A DNA stretch of 64,000 bases from Fervidicella metallireducens AeB. GTDB taxonomy: Bacteria > Bacillota > Clostridia > Clostridiales > Caloramatoraceae. The notes under the pieces are model-generated. The model was not told where the DNA came from and made no database searches. It was given only the letters and a program-made list of their open reading frames with translations. Position numbers and translations under genes: made by a program. Numbering within the stretch: position 1 is the first letter of the stretch; each line of letters opens with the position of its first letter. The stretch covers positions 1 to 64,000 of the forward strand of contig NZ_AZQP01000002.1 of NCBI RefSeq assembly GCF_000601455.1, written 5' to 3'. Of this stretch, positions 55,088-63,853 are shown piece by piece.

Positions 55088-56149
55088 ATGTATCCCAGGA
55101 TAGAGATTAATCTTAAAAAAATCACAGATAATGCCAGGGTATTGAATGAACTTTGTAAAAAGTATGGAATCACACCATGGTCAGTCACTAAGTGTTTTTG
55201 CGCAGACCCAAGAATTGCCAAGGCAATTGTAGATGGGGGAATTGAGTATCTAGCTGATTCAAGATTAAGTAACTTAATCAGATTAAAAGACATAGAGGCA
55301 AAAAAAGTATTGTTAAGACTGCCAATGCATTCAGAAATAGATGATTTAGTTAAGTATGTTGATTACAGCCTGAATTCAGAATTGTCAACTTTAAGATTGA
55401 TTGGAGAAACCTGCGAAAAATTGGGAAAAACTCATAATGTTGTTATAATGATTGATCTTGGTGATTTAAGAGAAGGTGTATGGCCTGATGATTTAGAAAA
55501 TTTCGTCAGGGAAGCTGTTGAAATAAAGGGAATATGTATAAAGGGATTTGGCGTAAACTTAACTTGTTATGGTGGCGTTATACCTGATAATGATAATCTT
55601 GGGAAATTAGTTGCCCTTGCTAAAAAAATGGATGAAAAGTTTAACTTGAATATTGAAATAATATCTGGAGGAAACTCAAGCAGCTTTTACCTCTTACAAA
55701 AAGGGGAGCTTCCAAAGGGCATAAATAATTTAAGATTTGGGGAAGTCCTGTTACTTGGCAGGGAAGCAGCCTACTGCACCCATGTTGATGGTCTTCATAA
55801 AGATGCATTTACACTTAAGGGACAGATAATTGAACTTAAGGAAAAACCCTCTGTTCCAATAGGGAAAATAGGTTTAGATGCCTTTGGGGAAAAACCACAT
55901 TATGAGGATAGAGGAATAATCAAAAGGGCTATCCTAGGAATGGGACGACAAGATATAGAAACAGGAGCTATGCATCCATATGACAGCGACATAGATATTT
56001 TAGGTGCAAGCAGTGATCATATTATACTTGATGTAACAAAATCACAAAAACCATATCAAGTTGGTGAAATAGTAGATTTTACCCTTGATTATGTATGCGT
56101 TTTAAAAGCAATGACATCTGAATATGTAGAAAAGGTTATAATAGAATAA
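55088..56149 (+). CDS. orr: Ornithine racemase
   Basis: A 353-aa fold-type III PLP enzyme. It starts 'MYPRIEINLKKITDNARVLN' and the PLP lysine is in 'WSVTKCFCADPRIA' (about residue 39). 'GVNLTCYGGVIPDNDNLGKL' and 'EIISGGNSSSFYLL' are typical of the Orr/YhfX-like racemase group. Orr supplies D-ornithine for OraSE. It is the last gene of the run, ending at a bidirectional terminator. Confidence 0.92.
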   Translation: MYPRIEINLKKITDNARVLNELCKKYGITPWSVTKCFCADPRIAKAIVDGGIEYLADSRLSNLIRLKDIEAKKVLLRLPMHSEIDDLVKYVDYSLNSELSTLRLIGETCEKLGKTHNVVIMIDLGDLREGVWPDDLENFVREAVEIKGICIKGFGVNLTCYGGVIPDNDNLGKLVALAKKMDEKFNLNIEIISGGNSSSFYLLQKGELPKGINNLRFGEVLLLGREAAYCTHVDGLHKDAFTLKGQIIELKEKPSVPIGKIGLDAFGEKPHYEDRGIIKRAILGMGRQDIETGAMHPYDSDIDILGASSDHIILDVTKSQKPYQVGEIVDFTLDYVCVLKAMTSEYVEKVIIE

Positions 56150-56211
56150 TTCAGACTGCTTAAAAAGTCATGTATTTAGAATAGATAACTTAATAAAGAG
56201 AAAATACAAAG

Positions 56212-56263
56212 AAAACCCGTAATCTAGGAAGGTGTTTAATTTAAGTAGATTTACGGGTTTTTA
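56212..56263. terminator. Bidirectional terminator after orr
   Basis: AAAACCCGTAATCTA (56212-56226) pairs with TAGATTTACGGGTTTT (56246-56261) with one bulged T, giving A- and T-runs on both sides. It separates orr from the convergent hydrolase-like gene. Confidence 0.85.
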
Positions 56264-56266
56264 TAA

Positions 56267-57220
56267 TTATTTGTTTAAAAAGTCAATGCAAAGTTTATTA
56301 AATTCAACAGCATATTCCTCCTGGGGAAGATATCCACAGTTTGGAAATATATAATACTCAAGGTCTGGGCGTAAATCTTTAAAACTTTGAATATTATTGA
56401 CAGTATTCATTTTTGCATTCTCACCCCAGATGATTAAGGTTGGAGTTGATAGTTCCTGTAGGGGCCCTATTATATTTTGATTTAAATACCCTCCTAAAAA
56501 TGATGCAGGAGCATATTTACTTAGATATCCATTCTGTCTGCTACTGTCAATATAATGATTTAAGACATATTTAGAGGCTAAATCTTTGTTGTAGTAGGTT
56601 TTGTTTCCAATAAAATATTTTATACCAGGCCTTGAAACAAGCATATTGTATAAGAAGGTACCTAGAATTGGAGTTTTGAAAACTGATGTTATAATGCTGC
56701 CTGAGGTACTTGGTGGCAGCGACTGTTCAAATATTCCAGATGGACAAACTGCAATTATTTTTTTAAATAAGCCAGGAATGTCATATTCAAGGCGAATAAC
56801 ATAAGCAGCGCTTTGTATATTTGCTATAACATTTGCAGGTTCTCCGATTACGTCTTTAATAAAATACTTGATAACATCTCTGTACATATATGATTTATAT
56901 GTTATAGGAAGTTTTTCAGAACGTCCAAAACCGGGTAAATCAATAGCATATACTGTGAAATGTTTAGAAAATTCATCGAAATTCTTACGCCACATAAAGG
57001 AGGATACACCTGAGGCTACCCCATGCAATAACATCAATGGAGGTCCTTCTCCTTTCTTAACATAAAAAATCTTCCCATATTGACTGAAATAAAAGTTTTC
57101 TTCTCCGTTTATAGAATTTTCTATTTGCCTTACCTTACTAAAAATATATTTATTTGAAAAATGCATTGCAGCAAGTGTTGAAGAAACAAGAAGTGTTCCC
57201 TTTAATAATTTTTTTCTCAT
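56267..57220 (-). CDS. Alpha/beta-hydrolase fold protein lacking the catalytic triad
   Basis: A 317-aa membrane-anchored (hydrophobic start 'LLKGTLLVSSTLAAMHF') alpha/beta-hydrolase fold. Fold landmarks are present: 'MLLHGVASG', 'YAIDLPGFGRSEKLP' and 'TLIIWGEN'. The nucleophile elbow 'VIANIQSAAYVI' has Ile135 where Ser is expected, the acid position in 'GENAKMN' is Ala269, and the His position in 'NCGYLPQEE' is Tyr297. All three catalytic residues are therefore absent by alignment with the usual motifs. It may be a non-enzymatic binding protein. The frame is intact. Confidence 0.8.
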   Translation of the reverse strand: MRKKLLKGTLLVSSTLAAMHFSNKYIFSKVRQIENSINGEENFYFSQYGKIFYVKKGEGPPLMLLHGVASGVSSFMWRKNFDEFSKHFTVYAIDLPGFGRSEKLPITYKSYMYRDVIKYFIKDVIGEPANVIANIQSAAYVIRLEYDIPGLFKKIIAVCPSGIFEQSLPPSTSGSIITSVFKTPILGTFLYNMLVSRPGIKYFIGNKTYYNKDLASKYVLNHYIDSSRQNGYLSKYAPASFLGGYLNQNIIGPLQELSTPTLIIWGENAKMNTVNNIQSFKDLRPDLEYYIFPNCGYLPQEEYAVEFNKLCIDFLNK

Positions 57221-57415
57221 CCAGCCTTCACCTCAGAAATATTTTATCCTTCATAAATTATTTTATCCACAATAAACAAACATAAACTATTAAGGTATAG
57301 TTTTTATTGTATTTAATTCAATACTATATATGCTTGCTGTCTGGTGACTTTAAAATTCAGTAGTGGTATAATTTTTAAGAAATCTAAGTGAGAATTAAAT
57401 TTGGAGGAAACAGAA

Positions 57416-58687
57416 ATGCAGCCTTTAGCAGATAAAATCAGACCAACTTCCCTTGATGATGTCTTCGGTCAGGAACACATACTTGGGAAAGGCAAAATTT
57501 TAAATAAAATAATAAACTCTGGTTTCATACCCAACATGATATTCTATGGTCCTCCTGGGGTTGGAAAGACAACAGTTGCAAATATAGCAGCCAAAAAATC
57601 AAACAAGAAATTTTACAAATTAAATGCTACTAATGCATCGGTTAAAGATATTAAGGACATAGTTGATGATATTGGTACTCTTTTAACCCACAATGGAGTT
57701 TTGCTGTATTTAGACGAAATACAGAATTTTAATAAAAAACAACAGCAGTCACTTCTTGAGTTCATTGAAAATGGACAAATAACCCTTATAGCAAGCACCA
57801 CTGAAAATCCTTACCACTACATCTACAAGGCCATATTAAGCAGGGCATCTGTATTTGAGTTTAAGCCTCTAAATGAGAATGAAATAAAAAGAGCTGTTTT
57901 AAGGGCAATAGAAATTCTTAACAATGAAGAAGATAATAAAACATTCTTTAATGATGAAGCAGTAAGCTATATCTCAAGGATATGCGGTGGTGATGTCAGA
58001 AGGGCATTAAATGTAGTTGAACTGTGTGCAGGATCAGTAGAATCAGATGAAGTTGGAAACAAATACGTAGATTTAGACAGGGTAATGGAATGCAGTCAGA
58101 TAAAAATACTTAATTATGATAAGGATGGGGACAGTCACTATGATATCCTAAGTGCTTTTCAAAAATCAATTAGGGGCAGTGATGTAGATGCATCCTTACA
58201 CTATTTAGCCAGATTGATTAAAGCAGGAGACTTAATCTCCATTTGTAGGAGACTTTTGGTGATAGCATCTGAGGATATTGGACTTGCATACCCTAATGCT
58301 ATTGTTATAACAAAAAGTTGTGTAGATTCCGCAATGCAGCTTGGATTTCCAGAGGCAAGGATACCCCTTGCACAGGCAGTTATAACATTGGCAACATCAC
58401 CAAAATCCAATTCAGCTATATGTGCTATCGATAAGGCTTTGATGGATTTAGAAGAGAAGAACATTGGAGATATACCTGTATATTTAAAGGATTCACATTA
58501 CTCAGGTGCTGAAAAGTTAGGTAGAGGAATAGAGTATAAATATCCGCATGATTATCCTAACAACTATGTAAAACAACAGTATTTACCAGACAATATAAAG
58601 GATGCTCTTTATTATTTCCCAGGAAAAAATAAGATGGAAGAAAAAATACAGCTATATATGAGAGGCATAAAAAATGAAATTAAATGA
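57416..58687 (+). CDS. rarA: Replication-associated recombination protein A
   Basis: A 423-aa AAA+ clamp-loader-like ATPase (MgsA/RarA). It has 'LADKIRPTSLDDVFGQEHIL', Walker A 'YGPPGVGKTTVAN', Walker B 'LYLDEIQNFNK', 'ASTTENPYHYIYKAILSRA' and the C-terminal tetramerisation domain with 'DISGAEKLGRG'-like 'SHYSGAEKLGRGIEYKYPHD'. It acts at stalled replication forks. ATG 57416 follows a GGAGGAA site. Confidence 0.95.
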   Translation: MQPLADKIRPTSLDDVFGQEHILGKGKILNKIINSGFIPNMIFYGPPGVGKTTVANIAAKKSNKKFYKLNATNASVKDIKDIVDDIGTLLTHNGVLLYLDEIQNFNKKQQQSLLEFIENGQITLIASTTENPYHYIYKAILSRASVFEFKPLNENEIKRAVLRAIEILNNEEDNKTFFNDEAVSYISRICGGDVRRALNVVELCAGSVESDEVGNKYVDLDRVMECSQIKILNYDKDGDSHYDILSAFQKSIRGSDVDASLHYLARLIKAGDLISICRRLLVIASEDIGLAYPNAIVITKSCVDSAMQLGFPEARIPLAQAVITLATSPKSNSAICAIDKALMDLEEKNIGDIPVYLKDSHYSGAEKLGRGIEYKYPHDYPNNYVKQQYLPDNIKDALYYFPGKNKMEEKIQLYMRGIKNEIK

Positions 58688-58777
58688 ATTAATTAATATG
58701 CAAAATTAGAAAATTTAGTGTTATAATGAAAATTGCATAGACCTTATTTAACACTTAAAAAAGGGAGGACATGGATT

Positions 58778-59839
58778 ATGAAATTAAACAATTTACTTCA
58801 ACAAAATAACTTAGATGGAATACTTTTAACAAACAAGTATAATCTAAGATATTTTACATCTTTCACAGGAACTACTGGTTTTGCTCTAGTTACAAAAACA
58901 GGTAGATATTTCTTCTCAGATTTCAGATATAAGGAACAGGCAACAAATCAGGTTACACCAAGGGGATTCGAATTTGTACTCTGGGATAGATCTATGAAAT
59001 CAGTTGCAGAATTTTTAAAGAAAAATGAAGTTAAAAGGCTGGGAATTGAAGATCAGGATGTAACTTTATCATATTACAATAACTTAAAAACAGAATTTGA
59101 AGGTGTGGAACTTGTTGCACTGGAAGACAAGGTTTCAAAAACAAGAATGATAAAAACAGAAGAGGAAATAGAAAACATAAAAGAAGCTGTTAGAATAGCT
59201 GATATTGCATTCTCAAAGATTCTTGAAAAAGTTAAAGAAGGAGCAAAGGAAAAGGATTTATCAGCAGAAATAGAATACATAATGAAACTTAACGGTGCTG
59301 AAGATAAATCATTTGATTTTATTGTTGCTTCAGGCTACAGATCAGCTATGCCTCATGGTGTTGCAAGCGATAAGACAATTGAAAAAAATGAATTTGTTAC
59401 ATTTGATTTTGGATGTTACTACAATGGATATGCTTCAGATATAACAAGAACAATTTTCTTTGGTGATGAAATAACTGAAAAGCATAAAGAAATATACAAC
59501 ACAGTTCTTGAAGCCCAGCTGCTTGCAATAAGCAAAGCTAAGGCTGGAATGAAGGCAAGTGAACTTGATAAGGTTGCAAGAGATTATATAACTGAAAAAG
59601 GATATGGAGAATATTTTGGACATGGCTTAGGACACGCACTAGGTCTTGAAATTCATGAACAGCCATTCGTTTCAAAGATTGGCGATATTGTACTTGAAGA
59701 AAACATGGTTGTTACAATTGAGCCAGGTATTTACATTGAAGGATTCGGTGGAGTACGAATTGAAGACGATGTAATAATTAAGAAGGACGGCTGTGAAGTA
59801 CTAAACAAGAGTCCAAAGGAACTACTAATATTAAAGTAG
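58778..59839 (+). CDS. Xaa-Pro aminopeptidase (M24)
   Basis: A 353-aa M24B peptidase that trims N-terminal residues before proline. The N-terminal creatinase domain precedes metal ligands in 'VTFDFGCYYNGYASDITRTIF' (two Asp), 'GHGLGHALGLEIHEQP' (His), 'VTIEPGIYI' (Glu) and 'GGVRIEDDV' (Glu). ATG 58778 fits an AAGGGAGG site. The next transposon-like end begins exactly at its TAG stop codon. Confidence 0.92.
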   Translation: MKLNNLLQQNNLDGILLTNKYNLRYFTSFTGTTGFALVTKTGRYFFSDFRYKEQATNQVTPRGFEFVLWDRSMKSVAEFLKKNEVKRLGIEDQDVTLSYYNNLKTEFEGVELVALEDKVSKTRMIKTEEEIENIKEAVRIADIAFSKILEKVKEGAKEKDLSAEIEYIMKLNGAEDKSFDFIVASGYRSAMPHGVASDKTIEKNEFVTFDFGCYYNGYASDITRTIFFGDEITEKHKEIYNTVLEAQLLAISKAKAGMKASELDKVARDYITEKGYGEYFGHGLGHALGLEIHEQPFVSKIGDIVLEENMVVTIEPGIYIEGFGGVRIEDDVIIKKDGCEVLNKSPKELLILK

Positions 59840-60030
59840 GGACATATAAGTAGTGATATAAACCAATAAATAGCATCTCCCTTCAAAGGAAATACTAACA
59901 ACAGAGTAGACTTTGAAGGGAGATGTTTTCTTATGCCCAAAATGGCTAGGCAAATATGAAAATATCGAAAAAATATATATAATATATGACAACACTAAGT
60001 ATATGTCCCTATACATGTGTCCCTATACAT
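59839..60030. mobile_element. Miniature non-autonomous copy of the Y1-type element
   Basis: A 171-bp core (59839-60009) has near-matching inverted ends GGGACATATAAGT and, on the other strand, GGGACATATACTT, enclosing a palindrome with stem AGCATCTCCCTTCAAAG / CTTTGAAGGGAGATGTT (about 59871-59926) like that before the full-length transposase. It keeps a fossil of the transposase start: ATG at 59934 reads MPKMARQI then stop, against MPRLARQKK in the intact gene. A second right-end copy TGTCCCTATACAT follows at 60018-60030, after one at 60004-60016. It is likely mobilised in trans. Confidence 0.8.
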
Positions 60031-60077
60031 AAAACTTTCTTCACTGGAGAATATAAAAATAGAAAGGGGAGATGTTT

Positions 60078-60227
60078 ATGTCAAACAATAAGATAAGGGA
60101 AACAAAAAATAATAGAAAACATGATGAAAGATTTAAAAAAATAAATATTAAGCATGACCCTCAGGAAGAGAGTGCACGTGCAGTATTTCACAAAAGAACT
60201 GAAGTGGATTTGGATGATATACATTAG
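60078..60227 (+). CDS. 49-aa charged protein, CPC_1213-like
   Basis: A small ORF with an AAGGGGAG site before ATG 60078. It is rich in Lys, Arg and Asn with 'KHDPQEESARAVFHKRTEVD' near the end. The 'IKHDPQxESARAxF' segment recalls a small clostridial family that I know as CPC_1213-like; this is from memory and should be treated as tentative. No function is known. Confidence 0.6.
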   Translation: MSNNKIRETKNNRKHDERFKKINIKHDPQEESARAVFHKRTEVDLDDIH

Positions 60228-60243
60228 GAGGGTGATTTAATAA

Positions 60244-60375
60244 ATGACACACAGAGAAACTAAAAAGGAAACAAAAATGCAGAACAAACAAAGTGCAACA
60301 CCACCTATAATACACAATGATGAAATAAAAAAGAAATTTCCAAAGGGAGTAATTAAGGGAACGGATAGAATATAA
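60244..60375 (+). CDS. 43-aa protein of unknown function
   Basis: A 43-codon ORF 16 bp after the previous small gene, with a GGAGGGTG site at 60226-60233. It has 'TKKETKMQNKQSATPPIIHN' and 'KKFPKGVIKGTDRI'. No homology recognised. It probably forms a small operon with the 49-aa gene and ends before a long hairpin. Confidence 0.45.
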   Translation: MTHRETKKETKMQNKQSATPPIIHNDEIKKKFPKGVIKGTDRI

Positions 60376-60389
60376 CTGATTAAATCAGG

Positions 60390-60464
60390 AATAGCTGACA
60401 AGCCAGATGAATTTGGAATATTAAATTTTGACAGGGCAAATTCATTTTACACTTGTCAGTTATT
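60390..60464 (+). terminator. Two-helix hairpin after the small ORFs
   Basis: AATAGCTGACAAG (60390-60402) pairs with CTTGTCAGTTATT (60452-60464), with one G-T pair, and enclosed ATGAATTTG (60407-60415) pairs with CAAATTCAT (60437-60445). The T-rich tail TTATATTTATATTT follows. It is a plausible terminator, or a small structured RNA, upstream of the iscR promoter. Confidence 0.55.
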
Positions 60465-60501
60465 TTATATTTATATATTTAAAATTTTGGTTTTATTAAA
60501 G

Positions 60502-60530
60502 TTGACAATTTTGCTCGGTTATAATAGAAT
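60502..60530 (+). promoter_or_regulatory. Sigma-A promoter and palindrome before iscR
   Basis: TTGACA (60502-60507) and TAGAAT (60525-60530) have a 17-bp spacer. A palindrome CTCGGAATTCGAG (60558-60570) lies just before the iscR ribosome binding site and could be an autoregulatory operator (inference). Confidence 0.7.
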
Positions 60531-60578
60531 TAATTTAGTAGATATCCTATCTTTTTACTCGGAATTCGAGGTGATTTA

Positions 60579-61031
60579 ATGAAATTATCAACAAAGGGTA
60601 GATATGGTGTTAAGGCTATGTTTGAATTGGCTTTATCAACGGCATTAAATGATGAGCCGGTGTCAATAAAAATGATAGCAGAAAAACAAAATATATCAGA
60701 ATATTATCTTGAACAACTCTTTGCCAGCCTTAGAAAGGCTAAGTTAATAAAAAGCATAAGAGGGGCTCAAGGAGGATATGTCCTGGCAAAACCGCCTAAG
60801 GATATAACTGTTGCTGATATTTTAAACGTACTTGAGGGTCCTGTTGAAATATCAGACTGCATAAGCGATGAGGATTCAAGTTGTTCAAGATCAGGTTACT
60901 GTGCAACTAGATTACTTTGGATAAAGATATATGACAGTGTAAACCAGGTGATTAATTCTATTACACTACAGGATATGTTAAATGATTATTATGAAATGCA
61001 AAAAACTAATATTTTGCAAAGGGGAGAATAA
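60579..61031 (+). CDS. iscR: Rrf2-family regulator, IscR-like
   Basis: A 150-aa Rrf2 protein. The winged HTH is at the start ('[17 protein letters not shown]', '[16 protein letters not shown]', '[13 protein letters not shown]'). Three cysteines in '[20 protein letters not shown]' have Cx7Cx5C spacing, suited to a [2Fe-2S] or similar cluster, as in IscR and unlike CymR. It is followed directly by iscS and iscU, so it probably controls the iron-sulfur operon. Confidence 0.9.
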   Translation: MKLSTKGRYGVKAMFELALSTALNDEPVSIKMIAEKQNISEYYLEQLFASLRKAKLIKSIRGAQGGYVLAKPPKDITVADILNVLEGPVEISDCISDEDSSCSRSGYCATRLLWIKIYDSVNQVINSITLQDMLNDYYEMQKTNILQRGE

Positions 61032-61033
61032 AT

Positions 61034-62224
61034 ATGGAACAAAAAAGATTAATTTACATGGATCATGCAGCTACTACATACACAAAGCCTGAAGTTGTTG
61101 AGACAATGATGCCATTTTTTACAGAGCAGTTTGGAAATGCTTCATCTGTTTATACCTTTGGAAGAAAATCAAAGGCTGCTGTTGAAACAGCAAGAGAACA
61201 GGTTGCAAAGGCAATAGGTGCAAAATCAGATGAGATTTACTTTGTAAATGGTGGATCTGAAGCTGATAACTGGGCAATTAAAGGAATAGCATGGGCTCAT
61301 AGAGATAAGGGAAATCACATTATAACTACAAAAATAGAACATCATGCTGTTCTTCATGTATGTGAGTATTTAGAAAATAACGGATTTGAAGTAACTTATC
61401 TTTCAGTTGATGAAAATGGTCTTATTGATCTTGATGAACTTAAAAGGGCTATAACAGATAAGACTATATTAATAACAATTATGTTTGCAAACAATGAAAT
61501 TGGAACTATTCAGCCAATAGCAGAAATAGGTAAAATAGCAAGGGAAAGAGGAATTATATTCCATACAGATGCTGTTCAAGCTGTTGGAAATGTTGCAATA
61601 GATGTTGAAAAGATGAATATAGATCTTTTATCCTTAGCAGGACATAAATTCTATGGACCAAAGGGAATTGGTGCTCTTTATATAAGAAAGGGTATAAAAA
61701 TAGAAAACCTTATTCACGGCGGCGGACAGGAAAGAAGGAGAAGGGCAGGAACTGAGAATTTACCAGGAATAGTTGGTCTTGGTAAAGCTATTGAAATGGC
61801 AACTGAAAACCTTGAGGAACATAACGAAAAAATAAGAAAAATGAGAGATAGATTATTAAATGGAATTATGGAAAAAATTCCATATACAAAACTTAATGGC
61901 CATCCTGAAAAAAGATTGCCTGGAAACATTAATGTTAGTTTTAAATTTATTGAGGGTGAATCATTGCTGTTAATGTTAGATCAGCTAGGTATTTGTGCCT
62001 CAACAGGAAGTGCTTGCTCATCAGGCTCACTGGATCCATCACATGTTTTACTTGCAATTGGACTTCCTCATGAAATAGCACATGGCTCATTAAGATTGTC
62101 GCTTGGTGACTTAACGACAGAAGAAGATATTGATTATGTACTGGAAGTACTTCCGAAAATAGTTCAAAGATTGAGAGAAATGTCTCCTCTCTATGAAGAT
62201 TTTATAAAAAAGGGGGAAAACTAA
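61034..62224 (+). CDS. iscS: Cysteine desulfurase
   Basis: The 396-aa PLP enzyme releases sulfur from cysteine for Fe-S clusters and tRNA thiolation. It has '[20 protein letters not shown]', the PLP lysine in '[15 protein letters not shown]', and catalytic Cys in '[17 protein letters not shown]'. It is 2 bp after iscR and joined to iscU. Confidence 0.97.
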   Translation: MEQKRLIYMDHAATTYTKPEVVETMMPFFTEQFGNASSVYTFGRKSKAAVETAREQVAKAIGAKSDEIYFVNGGSEADNWAIKGIAWAHRDKGNHIITTKIEHHAVLHVCEYLENNGFEVTYLSVDENGLIDLDELKRAITDKTILITIMFANNEIGTIQPIAEIGKIARERGIIFHTDAVQAVGNVAIDVEKMNIDLLSLAGHKFYGPKGIGALYIRKGIKIENLIHGGGQERRRRAGTENLPGIVGLGKAIEMATENLEEHNEKIRKMRDRLLNGIMEKIPYTKLNGHPEKRLPGNINVSFKFIEGESLLLMLDQLGICASTGSACSSGSLDPSHVLLAIGLPHEIAHGSLRLSLGDLTTEEDIDYVLEVLPKIVQRLREMSPLYEDFIKKGEN

Positions 62225-62653
62225 ATGTATAGCGATAAAGTAATGGATCATTTTATGAATCCAAGAAATGTTGGAGAAATTGTTGATGCTAATGGTGTTG
62301 GTGAAGTAGGAAATGCAAAATGTGGAGATATTATGAAAATCTATCTTGAGGTTGAAGACAATATAATAAAAGATGTTAAGTTTAAAACATTTGGATGTGG
62401 AGCAGCAATAGCTTCAAGTTCAATGGCTACTGAACTTATTAAGGGAAAGACTTTAGAAGAAGCTTGGAATCTTACAAACAAAGCTGTTGCTGAAGCATTA
62501 GATGGACTTCCTCCAGTTAAGATGCATTGTTCAGTTTTAGCAGAGGGAGCAATTCATAAAGCAATTAATGATTATAGAATAAGAATGGGTCTTGAACCAT
62601 GGGAAGATAACATAACAGATTTAGATGATCACCACCACCATAATAATGAGTAG
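62225..62653 (+). CDS. iscU: Fe-S cluster scaffold IscU
   Basis: A 142-aa scaffold. The three cluster Cys are in '[19 protein letters not shown]', '[20 protein letters not shown]' and '[14 protein letters not shown]', and the conserved Asp in 'CGDIM' is present. The C-terminus ends in four consecutive His in '[11 protein letters not shown]', a natural acidic and His-rich tail that may bind metal. It begins right after iscS. Confidence 0.95.
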   Translation: MYSDKVMDHFMNPRNVGEIVDANGVGEVGNAKCGDIMKIYLEVEDNIIKDVKFKTFGCGAAIASSSMATELIKGKTLEEAWNLTNKAVAEALDGLPPVKMHCSVLAEGAIHKAINDYRIRMGLEPWEDNITDLDDHHHHNNE

Positions 62654-62661
62654 GTGAAATT

Positions 62662-63741
62662 ATGAAGAAAAAAGTTGTTATTGGTATGAGCGGTGGAGTA
62701 GATAGCTCCGTTGCAGCATACTTGTTGCTTCAACAGGGATATGACGTAATCGGTATAACTATGCAGATATGGCCTGAAAACAAGGCTGTTGAAGAAAGAG
62801 AAGGAGGGTGTTGCTCATTAACTGCGGTTAATGATGCACGAAGGGTTGCTGATAAGCTTGGAATTTATTATTATGTAATGAATTTCAAAGAAGTCTTTGA
62901 AAAGAAGGTAATAAATTACTTTGTTGATGAGTATCTTGCAGGTAAAACCCCTAATCCTTGTATTGCATGTAATAAACATATAAAGTTTGATGAGTTTTTA
63001 AAGAAAGCTCAGATGCTTGGAGCTGATTATATTTCAACAGGTCATTATGCCAAGGTAGTTAAGGACGAAGAAACAGGAAGGTATTTGCTTTTAAGATCTA
63101 GGGATGACAGAAAGGATCAAACATATGCTCTTTACAATCTGACTCAGTATCAGCTATCTCATACGGTAATGCCATTAGGGGACTATACAAAGGATAGAAT
63201 TAGAGAAATAGCTGATGAATTAGGTTTAATTGTAGCAAACAAACCAGACAGTGAAGAGATTTGTTTTGTTCCAGACAATGATTATGCAGGATTTATAAAA
63301 GAAAGGGTACCGGATAAAGTTAAACCTGGGAATTTTGTAGATGTTAATGGAAACGTAATTGGAAAGCATAAGGGTATAGTCCACTATACTATTGGTCAAA
63401 GAAAGGGTCTAGGCCTTGCCCTTGGAAAACCCGTCTTTGTTGTTGACATCATTCCTGAAAAAAATCTTGTGGTTATAGGGGATGAAAAGGAAGTATTTAA
63501 GGATACCCTTTATGCAGAGGATATAAATTTAATTCCATTTGATAAGTTAAATGGTGATCTTAGAGTTACAGCTAAAATCAGATATAGTGCAAAGGAAGCC
63601 CCTGCTACAATATCCCCTTATAAAAATGGAGTAATTGTAAAGTTTGATACTCCTCAGAGAGCCATCACCAAAGGTCAATCAGTTGTATTTTATAATGGTG
63701 ATGTAGTTGTAGGCGGAGGAATAATAAAAGATGTGTTATAA
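62662..63741 (+). CDS. mnmA: tRNA-specific 2-thiouridylase
   Basis: MnmA makes 2-thiouridine at tRNA position 34. The 359-aa enzyme has the PP-loop '[15 protein letters not shown]', the first catalytic Cys in '[15 protein letters not shown]', and the second Cys in '[16 protein letters not shown]'. The insert and C-terminal domain are normal. It receives sulfur from IscS encoded in the same operon, which ends at a terminator. Confidence 0.97.
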   Translation: MKKKVVIGMSGGVDSSVAAYLLLQQGYDVIGITMQIWPENKAVEEREGGCCSLTAVNDARRVADKLGIYYYVMNFKEVFEKKVINYFVDEYLAGKTPNPCIACNKHIKFDEFLKKAQMLGADYISTGHYAKVVKDEETGRYLLLRSRDDRKDQTYALYNLTQYQLSHTVMPLGDYTKDRIREIADELGLIVANKPDSEEICFVPDNDYAGFIKERVPDKVKPGNFVDVNGNVIGKHKGIVHYTIGQRKGLGLALGKPVFVVDIIPEKNLVVIGDEKEVFKDTLYAEDINLIPFDKLNGDLRVTAKIRYSAKEAPATISPYKNGVIVKFDTPQRAITKGQSVVFYNGDVVVGGGIIKDVL

Positions 63742-63770
63742 GTCAGTATCGTTGATACTGGCTTTTTTTT
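63742..63770 (+). terminator. Terminator after mnmA
   Basis: GTCAGTATC (63742-63750) pairs with GATACTGGC (63754-63762), with one G-T pair, and is followed by TTTTTTTT. Confidence 0.9.
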
Positions 63771-63853
63771 GCATAAAAATGTGCTTCGTTTATTTTGTGA
63801 TAATGAGGTAATAATAAATATTAATCAAAACAGGAAGGGGGTATATATATCAA

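Noticed and set aside
48285-56149. Lysine 5,6-aminomutase pathway
   Set aside because: The combination ord-ortA-ortB-oraS-oraE and Orr is specific to ornithine; no kamD/kamE/kdd/kce-type genes are seen.
59839-60030. CRISPR-like repeat array
   Set aside because: There are only two short tandem copies without regular spacers; they are element ends.
60579-61031. CymR (cysteine regulator)
   Set aside because: CymR lacks the cluster Cys; this protein has three Cys with IscR-like spacing.
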